DNA of 9,114 nt, taken from assembly GCA_900546445.1 (NCBI GenBank), contig URCV01000059.1, positions 1 through 9,114 of the forward strand, in the 5' to 3' direction. A program made the translations under genes and the position numbers. Origin of the DNA: an uncultured Bacteroidales bacterium (GTDB lineage: Bacteria > Bacteroidota > Bacteroidia > Bacteroidales > UBA932). The notes under the pieces were generated by a model. The model made no database searches, had not been told where the DNA came from, and saw only the letters and a program-made list of their open reading frames with translations. Positions 1-7,210 of the stretch are shown one piece after another. Positions within the stretch are counted from its first letter, which is position 1. Each line of letters begins with the position of its first letter.

Positions 1-1
1 G

Positions 2-1684
2 AAAGCCCCTAAGAAGAGAGGCCGCAAGCCTAAGGCTGCACAAGAGTCTACGGAGCAGGCCAAGCCAGCGCAGAAACCTGCTGAGAATCCTGCGGAAAAA
101 CAGGCACCGAAAGCTGCGGAAAAACCAGCAGAAAGGCCGGCGAAGAAAGCCACAGAAAAGCCATCTGAGAAGCCAGCAGAAAAAGCAAACATAAAATCGG
201 CTGAAAAGCCGGCAGAGAAACCGAGCGCTGAGAAGCCTGTCGAAAAGGCAAGCGCCGACACGGATACCGCTAACAAGAAAAAGCGCGGCAGACCTAAAAA
301 GCAGGTCGAAGAGGGTAAGGAGGAATCTAATACTGAAGAGACCGTTAAGAACGAGGACACAAAGCAGGAGCAGGCAGACCTTCGCAAGCAAGCGATCCTG
401 AATAAGGCAGCGGAAAGATTGGCCGCCCAAAAGAACAGGATCAATGCACAGCAGAATGTTCAGGAGCAGCAGAATGCACCGGCACAACAGCCTGCACAGC
501 AGCCTCAGCCGAAAAAAATCCCATTCCCGGAATACGAAGGCACGGTTACCGCTACCGGCGTGCTGGAGATTATGCCGGACGGATACGGATTCCTTCGCAG
601 CTCTGACTACAACTACCTTAACAGTCCGGACGACATCTATGTATCTACCCAGCAGATTAAAAGCTTCGCTCTGAAAAATGGAGACACAGTGCTCGGAGAG
701 ATTCGTCCTCCGCGCGAAAGTGACAAATACTTCCCTCTCGTAAACATCAAGATGATTAACGGCCGCAGTCCTGAGTACATCAGGGACCGCGTACCTTTCG
801 ACTTCTTGACTCCACTCTTCCCTGACCAGAAGTTCAACCTTCTGGGACACGGCCACGGAGCAGACCCATCGTGCCGAATCGTGGATATGTTCGCCCCTAT
901 CGGAAAGGGTCAGAGAGGACTTATCGTAGCGCAGCCTAAGACTGGTAAGACGGTACTTCTCAAGAGCTTGGCTAATGCCATCGCCGACAACCATCCGGAA
1001 GTGTACGAGATAGTGCTCCTCATCGACGAGCGTCCGGAGGAAGTTACTGACATGCAGCGCAGCGTTAAGGCCGAGGTGGTAGCGTCTACCTTCGACGAGC
1101 CTGCAGAAAGACACGTAAAGGTGGCCAATATGGTCCTCGAGAAGGCCCGCAGACTCGTAGAGTGCGGACACGACGTGGTGATTCTGCTCGACTCGATTAC
1201 CCGACTCGCACGTGCGTACAATACTGTTCAGCCTGCTTCAGGTAAGGTGCTTACCGGTGGTGTGGATGCCAATGCCCTCCAGAAGCCTAAGCGCTTCTTC
1301 GGTGCAGCTCGTAACGTGGAAGGCGGCGGTTCGCTTACCATTCTCGCTACAGCCCTCACCGAGACAGGTTCTAAGATGGACGAAGTCATCTTCGAGGAAT
1401 TCAAGGGTACGGGTAACTCCGAGATACAGCTCGACCGCTCACTCTCTAACAGGAGAATCTTCCCTGCCGTTAACGTGGTTCTCTCCGGAACTCGTCGCGA
1501 CGACCTCCTCTACGACAAGTCTTCAAGCCAGAGAATTTGGATATTGAGAAAGCTCCTCGCAGATATGAATCCTATTGAAGCCATGAACTTCATGCTTCAA
1601 TTGATGGATGAGTACAAGACTAACCAGGACCTCTTGGACAATATGAACAAAGTTACTCCGAGAGACTTGAAGTACTACGATTAA
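2..1684 (+). CDS. rho: Transcription termination factor Rho, 5' end missing
   Basis: Rho is a hexameric RNA-dependent ATPase/helicase that ends transcription in the cytoplasm. The frame is open from base 2, so the true start lies outside the window; the first start-like codon (TTG at 419) is internal. Counting base 2 as residue 1 (560 residues visible): residues 1-140 are rich in Lys, Glu, Ala and Pro, with AT-hook-like KKRGRKPK (4-11) and KKRGRPKK (93-100); a Gln/Pro-rich linker covers about 150-172; the cold-shock-like RNA-binding domain (GVLEIMPDGYGFLR) covers about 177-240. The ATPase core follows: P-loop AQPKTGKT (310-317), DERPEEV with the catalytic Glu at 343, Walker B VVILLD (392-397), Q-loop LTGGVDANAL (from 417), R-loop KGTGNSE (468-474) and arginine finger SGTR (to 498). 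The core aligns closely with E. coli Rho from memory. No key residue is missing. It converges on the glycosyltransferase gene. Confidence 0.97.
   Translation, partial: KAPKKRGRKPKAAQESTEQAKPAQKPAENPAEKQAPKAAEKPAERPAKKATEKPSEKPAEKANIKSAEKPAEKPSAEKPVEKASADTDTANKKKRGRPKKQVEEGKEESNTEETVKNEDTKQEQADLRKQAILNKAAERLAAQKNRINAQQNVQEQQNAPAQQPAQQPQPKKIPFPEYEGTVTATGVLEIMPDGYGFLRSSDYNYLNSPDDIYVSTQQIKSFALKNGDTVLGEIRPPRESDKYFPLVNIKMINGRSPEYIRDRVPFDFLTPLFPDQKFNLLGHGHGADPSCRIVDMFAPIGKGQRGLIVAQPKTGKTVLLKSLANAIADNHPEVYEIVLLIDERPEEVTDMQRSVKAEVVASTFDEPAERHVKVANMVLEKARRLVECGHDVVILLDSITRLARAYNTVQPASGKVLTGGVDANALQKPKRFFGAARNVEGGGSLTILATALTETGSKMDEVIFEEFKGTGNSEIQLDRSLSNRRIFPAVNVVLSGTRRDDLLYDKSSSQRIWILRKLLADMNPIEAMNFMLQLMDEYKTNQDLLDNMNKVTPRDLKYYD
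62..262 (+). repeat. Degenerate Lys-Pro/Glu/Ala repeats encoding the disordered part of Rho
   Basis: This stretch encodes many imperfect copies of a short unit of the form EKPAEKP, with variants such as AERPAKK, SEKPAEK and AEKPSAEK. The DNA copies differ at many third positions (gaaaag, gaaaaa, gagaag, gagaaa), so the repetition is mainly at protein level and is not a recent tandem duplication. Charges alternate between Lys and Glu, and no hydrophobic core is present, which predicts an intrinsically disordered region. Two AT-hook-like motifs flank it, at about 11-34 and 278-301. Confidence 0.7.
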
Positions 1685-1841
1685 GTAAGCGTTAAAAAAT
1701 AAGTTGGTAAAGATTTGTGATGGATTTTCGAGGATAGATTTCTTTTAGAAGAAGGAGTGTGCTGGACGCACACGACTAATGAGAAAAGAAATATAGGCCG
1801 GAAAGACGCACAAAGATTATCAAGTTATTTTTTAAGGATTA
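1685..1841. other. Convergent intergenic region between rho and the glycosyltransferase gene
   Basis: These 157 AT-rich bases lie between the stop codons of two converging genes. I see no open reading frame of note and no classic intrinsic terminator with a long T-run for either gene. Two small inverted repeats are present: TTCTT/AAGAA (1740-1753) and GTGTGC/GCACAC (1757-1773). The octamer GACGCACA occurs twice (near 1766 and 1804). Rho-dependent termination would fit the lack of a strong hairpin, but that is inference. Confidence 0.6.
1757..1773 (-). terminator. Possible weak terminator hairpin
   Basis: GTGTGC and GCACAC form a perfect 6-bp stem around a 5-base loop (TGGAC). On the minus strand the stem is followed by a pyrimidine-rich tract (TCCTTCTTCT), about 70 bases past the glycosyltransferase stop codon; on the plus strand an A-rich, not T-rich, sequence follows. 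It could therefore serve the minus-strand operon, but the stem is short and the T-tract interrupted, so the call is weak. Confidence 0.22.
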
Positions 1842-2840
1842 CTAAGAATAGAAACGGTCGTTATCGATATTCGAGACCGATGCCTTCTTCAAGATGCACC
1901 GTTTCCAGAGATTGTCGATAAAACCTAGACCATAGGCAAATAGCTGCACGAATGCAGCAGCCACTGAAAGGAGTCCTACATAAGGACTCTTTTCTTTTAT
2001 GGAACTATCCACAAATAACAGAAGCGCGTATAATAGAATAGGCGCAGCTATGAATGCGCAACGGAAAATCGCCGCACAAAGAACCAATGCCAAGCAGCCC
2101 AGGATGAAGCACAGCGGCAAAAGGTGTACTAACTTCAGGGACCCCTTATGCCTTATGCTCAAATCAATACGCGCGCAGCCCGAATGAAACACCTGTCTGT
2201 AAAAGCCACGAAGAGAAGTCCTTCGCTTATGATAGACGAAGGCGTCGTCTATAAGAGCCGAGCTATGACCGGATTCGAGTATCCTCATAGACAAGTCCAT
2301 ATCTTCGCCGAAACGCATAGGTGCGAAGCCGGATACTTCCTCGAACACGCTGCGTCTTACGCCCATATTAAAGGAACGAGGGATGAATCGGGTGATTTTC
2401 TTCTTTCCTCCGCGAATGCCTCCGGTAGTAAAAAAAGAAGTCATAGAATAGCTTATGGCTCTCTGAAGAGGCGTGAACGAGTCGTCCGAACGGTCAGGCC
2501 CTCCGAACAAATCCACCTCATTTTTAGCAAGATAACTCTCTATAGCCTCGAAATAGCCGGCCGGAATGGTGGTATCGGAATCCAAGAAGATAAGATACTC
2601 TCCCTTAGCATAACGAGCGCCATAATTTCGCGCGGACCCCGGACCTCCGTTAGCCTTACTCAAGTACTCTATGGGAAGACGGTGCGAATAGCTTTCTACC
2701 ACAGCATCGCAAGGCACGGAGGAACCGTCTTCGACTATTATGATGGAATAGTCGTAGTAGCTCTGCTCGGTAAAACTATGCAGAAGGCCTTCTATCTCGT
2801 CCGGTCTGTTATAAACCGGTATGATTACGGAAAAACGCAT
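1842..2840 (-). CDS. Family 2 glycosyltransferase with C-terminal membrane anchor
   Basis: The 332-residue protein begins with the GT-A fold signature of family 2 glycosyltransferases: FSVIIPVYNRPDEIEGLL (3-20), IVEDGSS (35-41), the region NGGPGSARNYG (64-74) for nucleotide-sugar binding, the metal-binding DXD motif FLDSDTT (85-91), and the acidic acceptor/catalytic region FGEDMDLSMRI (177-187) with KRRTSLRGFYRQ (205-216) after it. About three hydrophobic segments follow (about 236-257, 260-277, 285-307), so the catalytic domain should sit on the cytoplasmic face of the inner membrane. It would transfer a sugar from an activated donor to a lipid or glycan acceptor; donor and product cannot be read from the sequence. 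Its ATG overlaps the stop of the CBM9-like gene (TAATG), implying translational coupling. No polysaccharide gene cluster is visible around it. Confidence 0.92.
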   Translation of the reverse strand: MRFSVIIPVYNRPDEIEGLLHSFTEQSYYDYSIIIVEDGSSVPCDAVVESYSHRLPIEYLSKANGGPGSARNYGARYAKGEYLIFLDSDTTIPAGYFEAIESYLAKNEVDLFGGPDRSDDSFTPLQRAISYSMTSFFTTGGIRGGKKKITRFIPRSFNMGVRRSVFEEVSGFAPMRFGEDMDLSMRILESGHSSALIDDAFVYHKRRTSLRGFYRQVFHSGCARIDLSIRHKGSLKLVHLLPLCFILGCLALVLCAAIFRCAFIAAPILLYALLLFVDSSIKEKSPYVGLLSVAAAFVQLFAYGLGFIDNLWKRCILKKASVSNIDNDRFYS

Positions 2841-3433
2841 TACTCGAGAATGAAATCGGCGAAGAATTCAGGAAGGTGAAAATCCGGTGCCGGGCTGTCA
2901 ATCGGGGCGAAGGACAGGTAATGAGGCGTAGGCAGATTATCCCCGCACTTGTAGAAATTGGCCTTCATCTCAAGCCCCTGCAGCGTAGGCAGGTCGTGCA
3001 GGAAGAATGCCTCCTTAGGGATGACGAGCGCGATTCTCCAAACATCGAAATGCTCCTTTTCGAAGTGATGTCGCTCGATGGTGCTGAAACGCTTGATTCT
3101 CGAAAGCACTTCCTCGCCGGCGGCTGTCCTTCCCTGCTTGCCCACTCCGGCCTTCATACGTAGGGACCCGATGCAGTTACATTCTATATTATAGTAGATT
3201 CCGTCTTCCGGACACGGGCAGCAGAACATCTCCACGCAGGAATCCTCCCATACGCTTCCCATCTCGTCCGCGAGTGCGCGGCTCCACTCTTCCCTGACCT
3301 CGAACTCGAGAAAAAGGGAATCGGCGTCGTGCGCGACATCTACCTTAACCTCAGGCTTGTAGGGAAATTTTTCGGGCCAATTCGCACATTCTATCTTAAG
3401 CGTCGTGCGCCAGCTATTTATTCTTAGTTTCAT
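2840..3433 (-). CDS. CBM9-like domain protein of unknown role
   Basis: The 197-residue protein resembles the carbohydrate-binding family 9-like proteins common in Bacteroidota: NWPEKFPYKPEV (18-29), an AHDADSLFLEFEVREE stretch (34-49), VWEDSCVEMF (61-70) and YYNIECNCIGSLRM (80-93), ending in a beta-rich C-terminus with LPTPHYLSFAPIDSP (167-181). Similarity was judged by eye. There is no signal peptide or membrane segment, so it is probably cytoplasmic, unlike xylanase-attached CBM9 modules. It has nine Cys residues, unusually many. I chose the ATG at 3431-3433: it overlaps yitT by 20 bases, while the upstream alternative near 3487 would overlap it by 74 and adds a basic segment that does not look like part of the domain. 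An AGGA lies roughly 12 bases upstream of the chosen start. It overlaps the glycosyltransferase start by one base (TAATG). Binding to a sugar is inferred only from the family name. Confidence 0.8.
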   Translation of the reverse strand: MKLRINSWRTTLKIECANWPEKFPYKPEVKVDVAHDADSLFLEFEVREEWSRALADEMGSVWEDSCVEMFCCPCPEDGIYYNIECNCIGSLRMKAGVGKQGRTAAGEEVLSRIKRFSTIERHHFEKEHFDVWRIALVIPKEAFFLHDLPTLQGLEMKANFYKCGDNLPTPHYLSFAPIDSPAPDFHLPEFFADFILE

Positions 3434-4361
3434 TCTTTTGATATTCCTTTTTATTCTCACGCCAGAGGCCGTAAACCTCGCTGACATTACTTGCCGTGAT
3501 AAAGGCCTTAATCCCGTTCTTGTCTATAAAGCTCATCAGGTCAGCAAATTCCGGCTTGGTAAGAAGCGTCTGAATCTCGATTTGCTTAGCTCCGGAATAG
3601 CCTCCCGTGAGTTCGTAAAGGCTACAACCACGCACAAGCTCTTCGATGATGTAGTTTTGAATCTTCTGATGCTCGTCGGAAATGATGCAGACTCTCTTTC
3701 GGCGATTCAGGCTGGCCATAAAATAGTCAACGAACAGACCGTTGATCCAAGTTCCTATAAGTCCTATTATCACCAAGTTCAATGGATTTATGAGAAGGCC
3801 CGAAAGGCAGATGATGGCACCTGCCACGGAAACGGACAGACCCATGTCGAGTTTGAAGAACTTGTTGAAAATCTTAGCTACGATGTCCAATCCTCCGGTA
3901 GAAGCATTGATTCTAAAGAGAATTGCTTGGGCGGAACTAAGCACGAGCACGAAGCAGAGAAGGTCGAACCACGGGTCTCCCATCATGGATGTCTGACCTG
4001 CCGGAATGACTTTCTCTACAGGGAGTATAAGCTCCCATACTCGAATCATAGGTCCCAAGATGAGCGCCGTGTAGACGGTCTTTATACCGAACTCGTGGTC
4101 TATCAAGATGTATGCGATGATTAGCAGCAAGGCATTTATTACGAAGACCATAGAAGGAATCGGGAAGTGCACTCCGAACTTGGATAGAAATTCGGAAAGG
4201 ACTATCGACAGTCCGGAGATGGATCCGACTATCAGCTTACTAGGGACTAGAAAATAATAGACTGCCGCTGCTGATATGAACATAGCGACAGTCATAAGGG
4301 CAAATTCTCTCCAGAATTTACGTGTTTTTAGTATTGAAACTATTTGGTTAGCGTTAATCAT
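3414..4361 (-). CDS. YitT family membrane protein (DUF161/DUF2179)
   Basis: This is an integral inner-membrane protein of 315 residues, a typical length for the family. Hydrophobic segments lie at about 20-40, 42-60, 68-87, 95-113, 131-150 and 174-212. The family's repeated Gly-rich motif appears as VGSISGLSIVL (45-55) and again as ASTGGLDIVAKIF (153-165). The cytoplasmic C-terminal DUF2179 domain runs from about 224 to 299 (VCIISDE, LTGGYSGAKQIEIQ, FITASNVSEVYG). Transport substrate and function are unknown for most members of this family. I chose the ATG at 4359-4361; a TTG at 4416-4418 is in frame but adds a Lys/Arg-rich leader with no family resemblance. The last 20 bases overlap the start of the CBM9-like gene. 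A 95-base AT-rich gap separates it from the upstream kinase gene, so it may begin its own transcript. Confidence 0.92.
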   Translation of the reverse strand: MINANQIVSILKTRKFWREFALMTVAMFISAAAVYYFLVPSKLIVGSISGLSIVLSEFLSKFGVHFPIPSMVFVINALLLIIAYILIDHEFGIKTVYTALILGPMIRVWELILPVEKVIPAGQTSMMGDPWFDLLCFVLVLSSAQAILFRINASTGGLDIVAKIFNKFFKLDMGLSVSVAGAIICLSGLLINPLNLVIIGLIGTWINGLFVDYFMASLNRRKRVCIISDEHQKIQNYIIEELVRGCSLYELTGGYSGAKQIEIQTLLTKPEFADLMSFIDKNGIKAFITASNVSEVYGLWRENKKEYQKNETKNK

Positions 4362-4456
4362 AGACGAAATTAAAAATAATCTACGATATTTCCTATAATT
4401 AGTTTCAATTTTATACAAAAAATTCTCTAATTCATTAAAAATTTTAAGAGTAGGGA
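4362..4456 (-). promoter_or_regulatory. AT-rich gap, possible promoter for the YitT/CBM9-like/GT2 genes
   Basis: This 95-base gap is much more AT-rich than the genes beside it and is the only sizable break in the minus-strand gene chain. On the minus strand TAAAATTG (4406-4413) differs by one base from the Bacteroidota -7 consensus TAnnTTTG, but no TTTG is seen at the expected -33 position. I see no strong terminator hairpin for the kinase operon. A promoter here is plausible but unproven. Confidence 0.25.
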
Positions 4457-6130
4457 TTAGAGATTATTGAAGCTACTACCTCCCAAGAACTCACGAAGGA
4501 GTGAAGTAGGCGGAATCTCCTTATCCGATACGGCCGTAAAATAGTGAATGAATTTCAAAAGGCGATGAGCCTCAGAATACTCCGGACAGTTTTTAGGGAT
4601 GGTGCGAAGTATAGGGTCGGCGTGATTACGCAGCACCGCGAACTCCACCAGATAGGCAGAATTGAACATCACGTCGGCATTCTCCTGATATGGATATATC
4701 CATTTTTCTTCAGCATCTACCACATTAGGCCACTGACGAATGGTCTCGACAGCAGAGAACGCTCCTTTGTTATAGTCGCGCACTATCCTACGAAGCAATC
4801 GGTTGTCTACCGGAGGTATGCAGTTGTGATTATCGAGGCTTATGCTGGTAAGGGTGGAGATGAAGATGCGGAACTTGCACGCATCGTCTATTCTGTCGGT
4901 AAGTCGCGGATTCAGCGCGTGAATACCCTCTACGAGAAGTACGCTTCCCTCTTTCAGGCGAAGTTTCTTTCCGTTATACTCGCGTTTGCCGGTAGTGAAG
5001 TTATATGTAGGTACTTCCACTTCCTCGCCGGCAAGCAGGCGCACTACGTCTTCCTGAAGGGCCTTGTGGTCCACGGTGTCGAAATTATCGAAGTCGTATT
5101 GGCCATTAGGCAGAAGCGGCGTGTCCACTCTGTTTACGAAGTAGTCGTCGGTCGAGAAGGATATGGGCGAAAGGCCGCACGCGCGCAACTGGACGCTCAA
5201 TCGACGGCAGAAAGTGGTCTTACCCGAACTGCTTGGCCCGGTAATGAGCACGAGTCTTACATTCTGCGGCGAATAATATCTTCTCTCTATCTCTTCGGCT
5301 ATCTGGACTATCTTCTTCTCCTGCAGCGCCTCAGCCACCTGAATCAGCTCGCTTCCCGCACCATTTTTCAGCCTGTGGTTCACGTCGCCGACATTATTCA
5401 GACGGGTGATGATGTTCCATCTAAGATTCTCGCGGAACATCTCGTAGGTCTTGGGTTGGAGTATAAAAGGGGCCAATTCCATAGGATTGTGCCTGTCCGG
5501 TACCCTGAGCAGGATGCCGTCGTAGCATTTCATAATGTCCCAGACCTTCAGGAATCCGGCAGAAGGAAGGAGTCTTCCGTAATAGTAGTCAGGAGAATCT
5601 CCCAGAAGGTAGTAGTCCGTGTAGACGTCTTCGCTGGTATCCAGAAGGCGAACCTTGTCGATATAGCCCAAATCGCGGAATATCTTTATGGCCTCCCCTA
5701 TCTGAACCTCCCTTCTGTGGAAAGCGACGTCGTCCTCGACTATCTTCCACATAGCTTCTTTCAGCAATTGGACATCTTCTTCGTTAAGGGACGAATCGTC
5801 CTTTTTCTTTATGTTGCAGTAGAATCCACCTGAAATAGGATGCTCCAGATAGGTCCTGCATCCCTTGAAGGTCTCGTGCGCCGCCTTGAAAAGCAAAAAG
5901 AACAGCGAACGGGTGTAAACACGCATGGCACAAGGACTTGTCGCATCCACGAATTCCACGTCACGATTATTATAGACGCGGAATTTAAGGCCCTGCGACA
6001 CATTGTTCACCTTCGCGGAGATTATGGGAAAAGGTTTCTCGAATTCGAAATAAGGAAGCATCTCGAGCAACGTAGTGCCCTCCTGGAAATCCATATAGGT
6101 TCCCGTATTTTTGCAAAAAATGTGAAGCAT
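4457..6130 (-). CDS. Nucleoside (uridine-type) kinase with ThrRS-like N-terminus
   Basis: The 557-residue protein joins two parts. Residues 1-63 resemble a TGS domain and about 64-200 the second additional domain (SAD) of threonyl-tRNA synthetase: EHPISGGFYCNI (96-107), LNEEDVQLLKEAMWKIVEDD (115-134), AIKIFRDLGY (147-156). Residues 290-540 are a P-loop kinase of the uridine kinase/phosphoribulokinase group: Walker A GPSSSGKTT (298-306), FSTDDYFVNR (325-334), FDTVDHKALQEDV (350-362), EGIHALNP (401-408) and RRIVRDY (447-453). It would phosphorylate a nucleoside, probably a pyrimidine, in salvage in the cytoplasm; the exact substrate is not visible. This fusion is a known family layout. The ThrRS editing residues are absent here, so the N-terminus is unlikely to edit tRNA. 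Its ATG shares a base with the nagZ stop (TAATG), so the two are coupled. Confidence 0.9.
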   Translation of the reverse strand: MLHIFCKNTGTYMDFQEGTTLLEMLPYFEFEKPFPIISAKVNNVSQGLKFRVYNNRDVEFVDATSPCAMRVYTRSLFFLLFKAAHETFKGCRTYLEHPISGGFYCNIKKKDDSSLNEEDVQLLKEAMWKIVEDDVAFHRREVQIGEAIKIFRDLGYIDKVRLLDTSEDVYTDYYLLGDSPDYYYGRLLPSAGFLKVWDIMKCYDGILLRVPDRHNPMELAPFILQPKTYEMFRENLRWNIITRLNNVGDVNHRLKNGAGSELIQVAEALQEKKIVQIAEEIERRYYSPQNVRLVLITGPSSSGKTTFCRRLSVQLRACGLSPISFSTDDYFVNRVDTPLLPNGQYDFDNFDTVDHKALQEDVVRLLAGEEVEVPTYNFTTGKREYNGKKLRLKEGSVLLVEGIHALNPRLTDRIDDACKFRIFISTLTSISLDNHNCIPPVDNRLLRRIVRDYNKGAFSAVETIRQWPNVVDAEEKWIYPYQENADVMFNSAYLVEFAVLRNHADPILRTIPKNCPEYSEAHRLLKFIHYFTAVSDKEIPPTSLLREFLGGSSFNNL

Positions 6131-7173
6131 TACTGAATGATATGTAGTTTTTTCTTTAATTTAAGCACTCTATAGACTTTAGCGTCAAGCTCCTCCATAG
6201 GGAACTCCCCGCTTTCCACTTTCGCCGTTATGGCATCAATTATATTCCTTACGCTGCGCGCGCCCAAAAGCATATCGGCACCGGCCTCGTAAGCAGCCAC
6301 GCCCGCAGCCACGTCGTCTCCGTCGAACATATCGAGAAGTCCGCGCATCATAAGTCCGTCGGTAACTATCACGCCATTAAAGCCCAAGTCGCTCCTCAGC
6401 AGGTCGTAGATAGGTTTCGAGATGCTCGAAGGCACCCCGCTCGCATCCAGGGCCGGCACGCTGAGATGTCCCATCATCACCATATCCACATCCTCGGCTA
6501 TCATCCTCCTGAATGGGGCCAATTCGACCGAATCCAGCCTCACCCTATCGTGAGCGACGACCGGAAGTCCCTTATGGCTATCTACGGAAGTGTCGCCGTG
6601 GCCCGGGAAATGCTTGGCACAAGCACCCACGCCAGCAGCTTTCATTCCCTTCGCATAGGCGCTCGCGAAGTCGCTGACCTGCTGCACATTGTCTCCAAAT
6701 GCGCGGAATCCTATCACCGGATTATCCGGATTCGTGTTCACGTCGCACACCGGGGCCAAGTTCACGGCCAATCCTAACGAATCCACCTCCTGCCCTATCT
6801 TATAGCCCACTTCGTAGGCCTGCTCGGCACTTTCTATCTCGCAGGCATAAGGAAGACGCTTGAAATCTTCGCGAAGACGCATCTGCGCTCCCCATTCGGC
6901 ATCGATACATGTAAAGAGTGGGATTTGACTTTCCGACTTCAATCGAGGAATAAGCGTATTCACTTCCTCGAGGGTGCTTACCATCACGATGACACCCCCT
7001 ATATGGTCTCTTGTGACCAGAGAGTCTATTTCGGGATTATAATGATGAGCAACAAGTAGCTGCGCGACTTTATCGCGGGTCGACATACTTTGCACCAGAG
7101 CGTGCAAACCATCTTCGCTACAAGAGCTTAGAAATAGTAGTAGTGAGGACAAAAAGAAGGTAATCTTTTTCAT
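6130..7173 (-). CDS. nagZ: GH3 beta-N-acetylhexosaminidase lipoprotein, NagZ type
   Basis: The 347-residue protein is a single-domain family 3 glycoside hydrolase that would remove N-acetylglucosamine from muropeptides or related glycans. A type II signal peptide (MKKITFFLSSLLLFLSS) ends at Cys18, the predicted lipidation site. The TIM-barrel follows: DKVAQLLVAH (34-43), IDAEWGAQMRL (90-100), LAPVCDVNTNPDNPVIGFRAFG (139-160), and KHFPGHGDTSVDSHKGLP (187-204), whose Asp198-Ser-His200 matches the Asp-His acid/base dyad of NagZ enzymes. Asp272 in VTDGLMM is the expected nucleophile. All the catalytic residues look intact. Many Bacteroidales relatives carry an extra C-terminal beta-lactamase-like domain; this one does not. 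Activity on GlcNAc is inferred from family motifs. It is the first gene of the minus-strand run, divergent from the M23 peptidase gene. Confidence 0.88.
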   Translation of the reverse strand: MKKITFFLSSLLLFLSSCSEDGLHALVQSMSTRDKVAQLLVAHHYNPEIDSLVTRDHIGGVIVMVSTLEEVNTLIPRLKSESQIPLFTCIDAEWGAQMRLREDFKRLPYACEIESAEQAYEVGYKIGQEVDSLGLAVNLAPVCDVNTNPDNPVIGFRAFGDNVQQVSDFASAYAKGMKAAGVGACAKHFPGHGDTSVDSHKGLPVVAHDRVRLDSVELAPFRRMIAEDVDMVMMGHLSVPALDASGVPSSISKPIYDLLRSDLGFNGVIVTDGLMMRGLLDMFDGDDVAAGVAAYEAGADMLLGARSVRNIIDAITAKVESGEFPMEELDAKVYRVLKLKKKLHIIQ

Positions 7174-7190
7174 TATAATTTTGCAAAGTA

Positions 7191-7198
7191 CAAATTTA
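7191..7198 (-). promoter_or_regulatory. Candidate -7 element for the nagZ operon
   Basis: On the minus strand this reads TAAATTTG, a full match to the Bacteroidota -7 consensus TAnnTTTG, placed 17 bases before the nagZ ATG. No TTTG lies about 19 bases further upstream, so the -33 element is missing or degenerate. The match is short and the region AT-rich, so chance is possible. Confidence 0.35.
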
Positions 7199-7210
7199 AT
7201 GAATAATTAG

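Noticed and set aside
62..262. A tandem DNA repeat or CRISPR-like array in the rho 5' region
   Set aside because: Copies vary in length and at third codon positions, have no spacers, and remain in one reading frame; it is protein-level low complexity.
419..421. TTG as the start codon of rho
   Set aside because: The frame continues without a stop to the left edge of the window and the upstream codons encode the Lys/Glu/Pro-rich region typical of Bacteroidota Rho, so this TTG is an internal Leu codon.
2148..2879. A 243-codon + strand frame opposite the glycosyltransferase gene
   Set aside because: It is the mirror of a well-supported GT2 gene and encodes no recognisable protein.
3405..4124. 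A 239-codon + strand frame opposite yitT and the start of the CBM9-like gene
   Set aside because: Its hydrophobic N-terminus resembles a signal peptide, but the rest has no domain, and it lies over two supported minus-strand genes.
4416..4418. TTG as an upstream start of the YitT-family gene
   Set aside because: The extra 19 residues do not resemble the family and lie in the AT-rich upstream gap; the ATG at 4359-4361 gives a normal N-terminus.
4544..5833. A 429-codon open frame on the + strand antisense to the nucleoside kinase
   Set aside because: Its translation has no recognisable domain, and the kinase on the other strand carries clear motifs throughout. Long antisense frames arise here because the real gene seldom uses codons whose complement is a stop.
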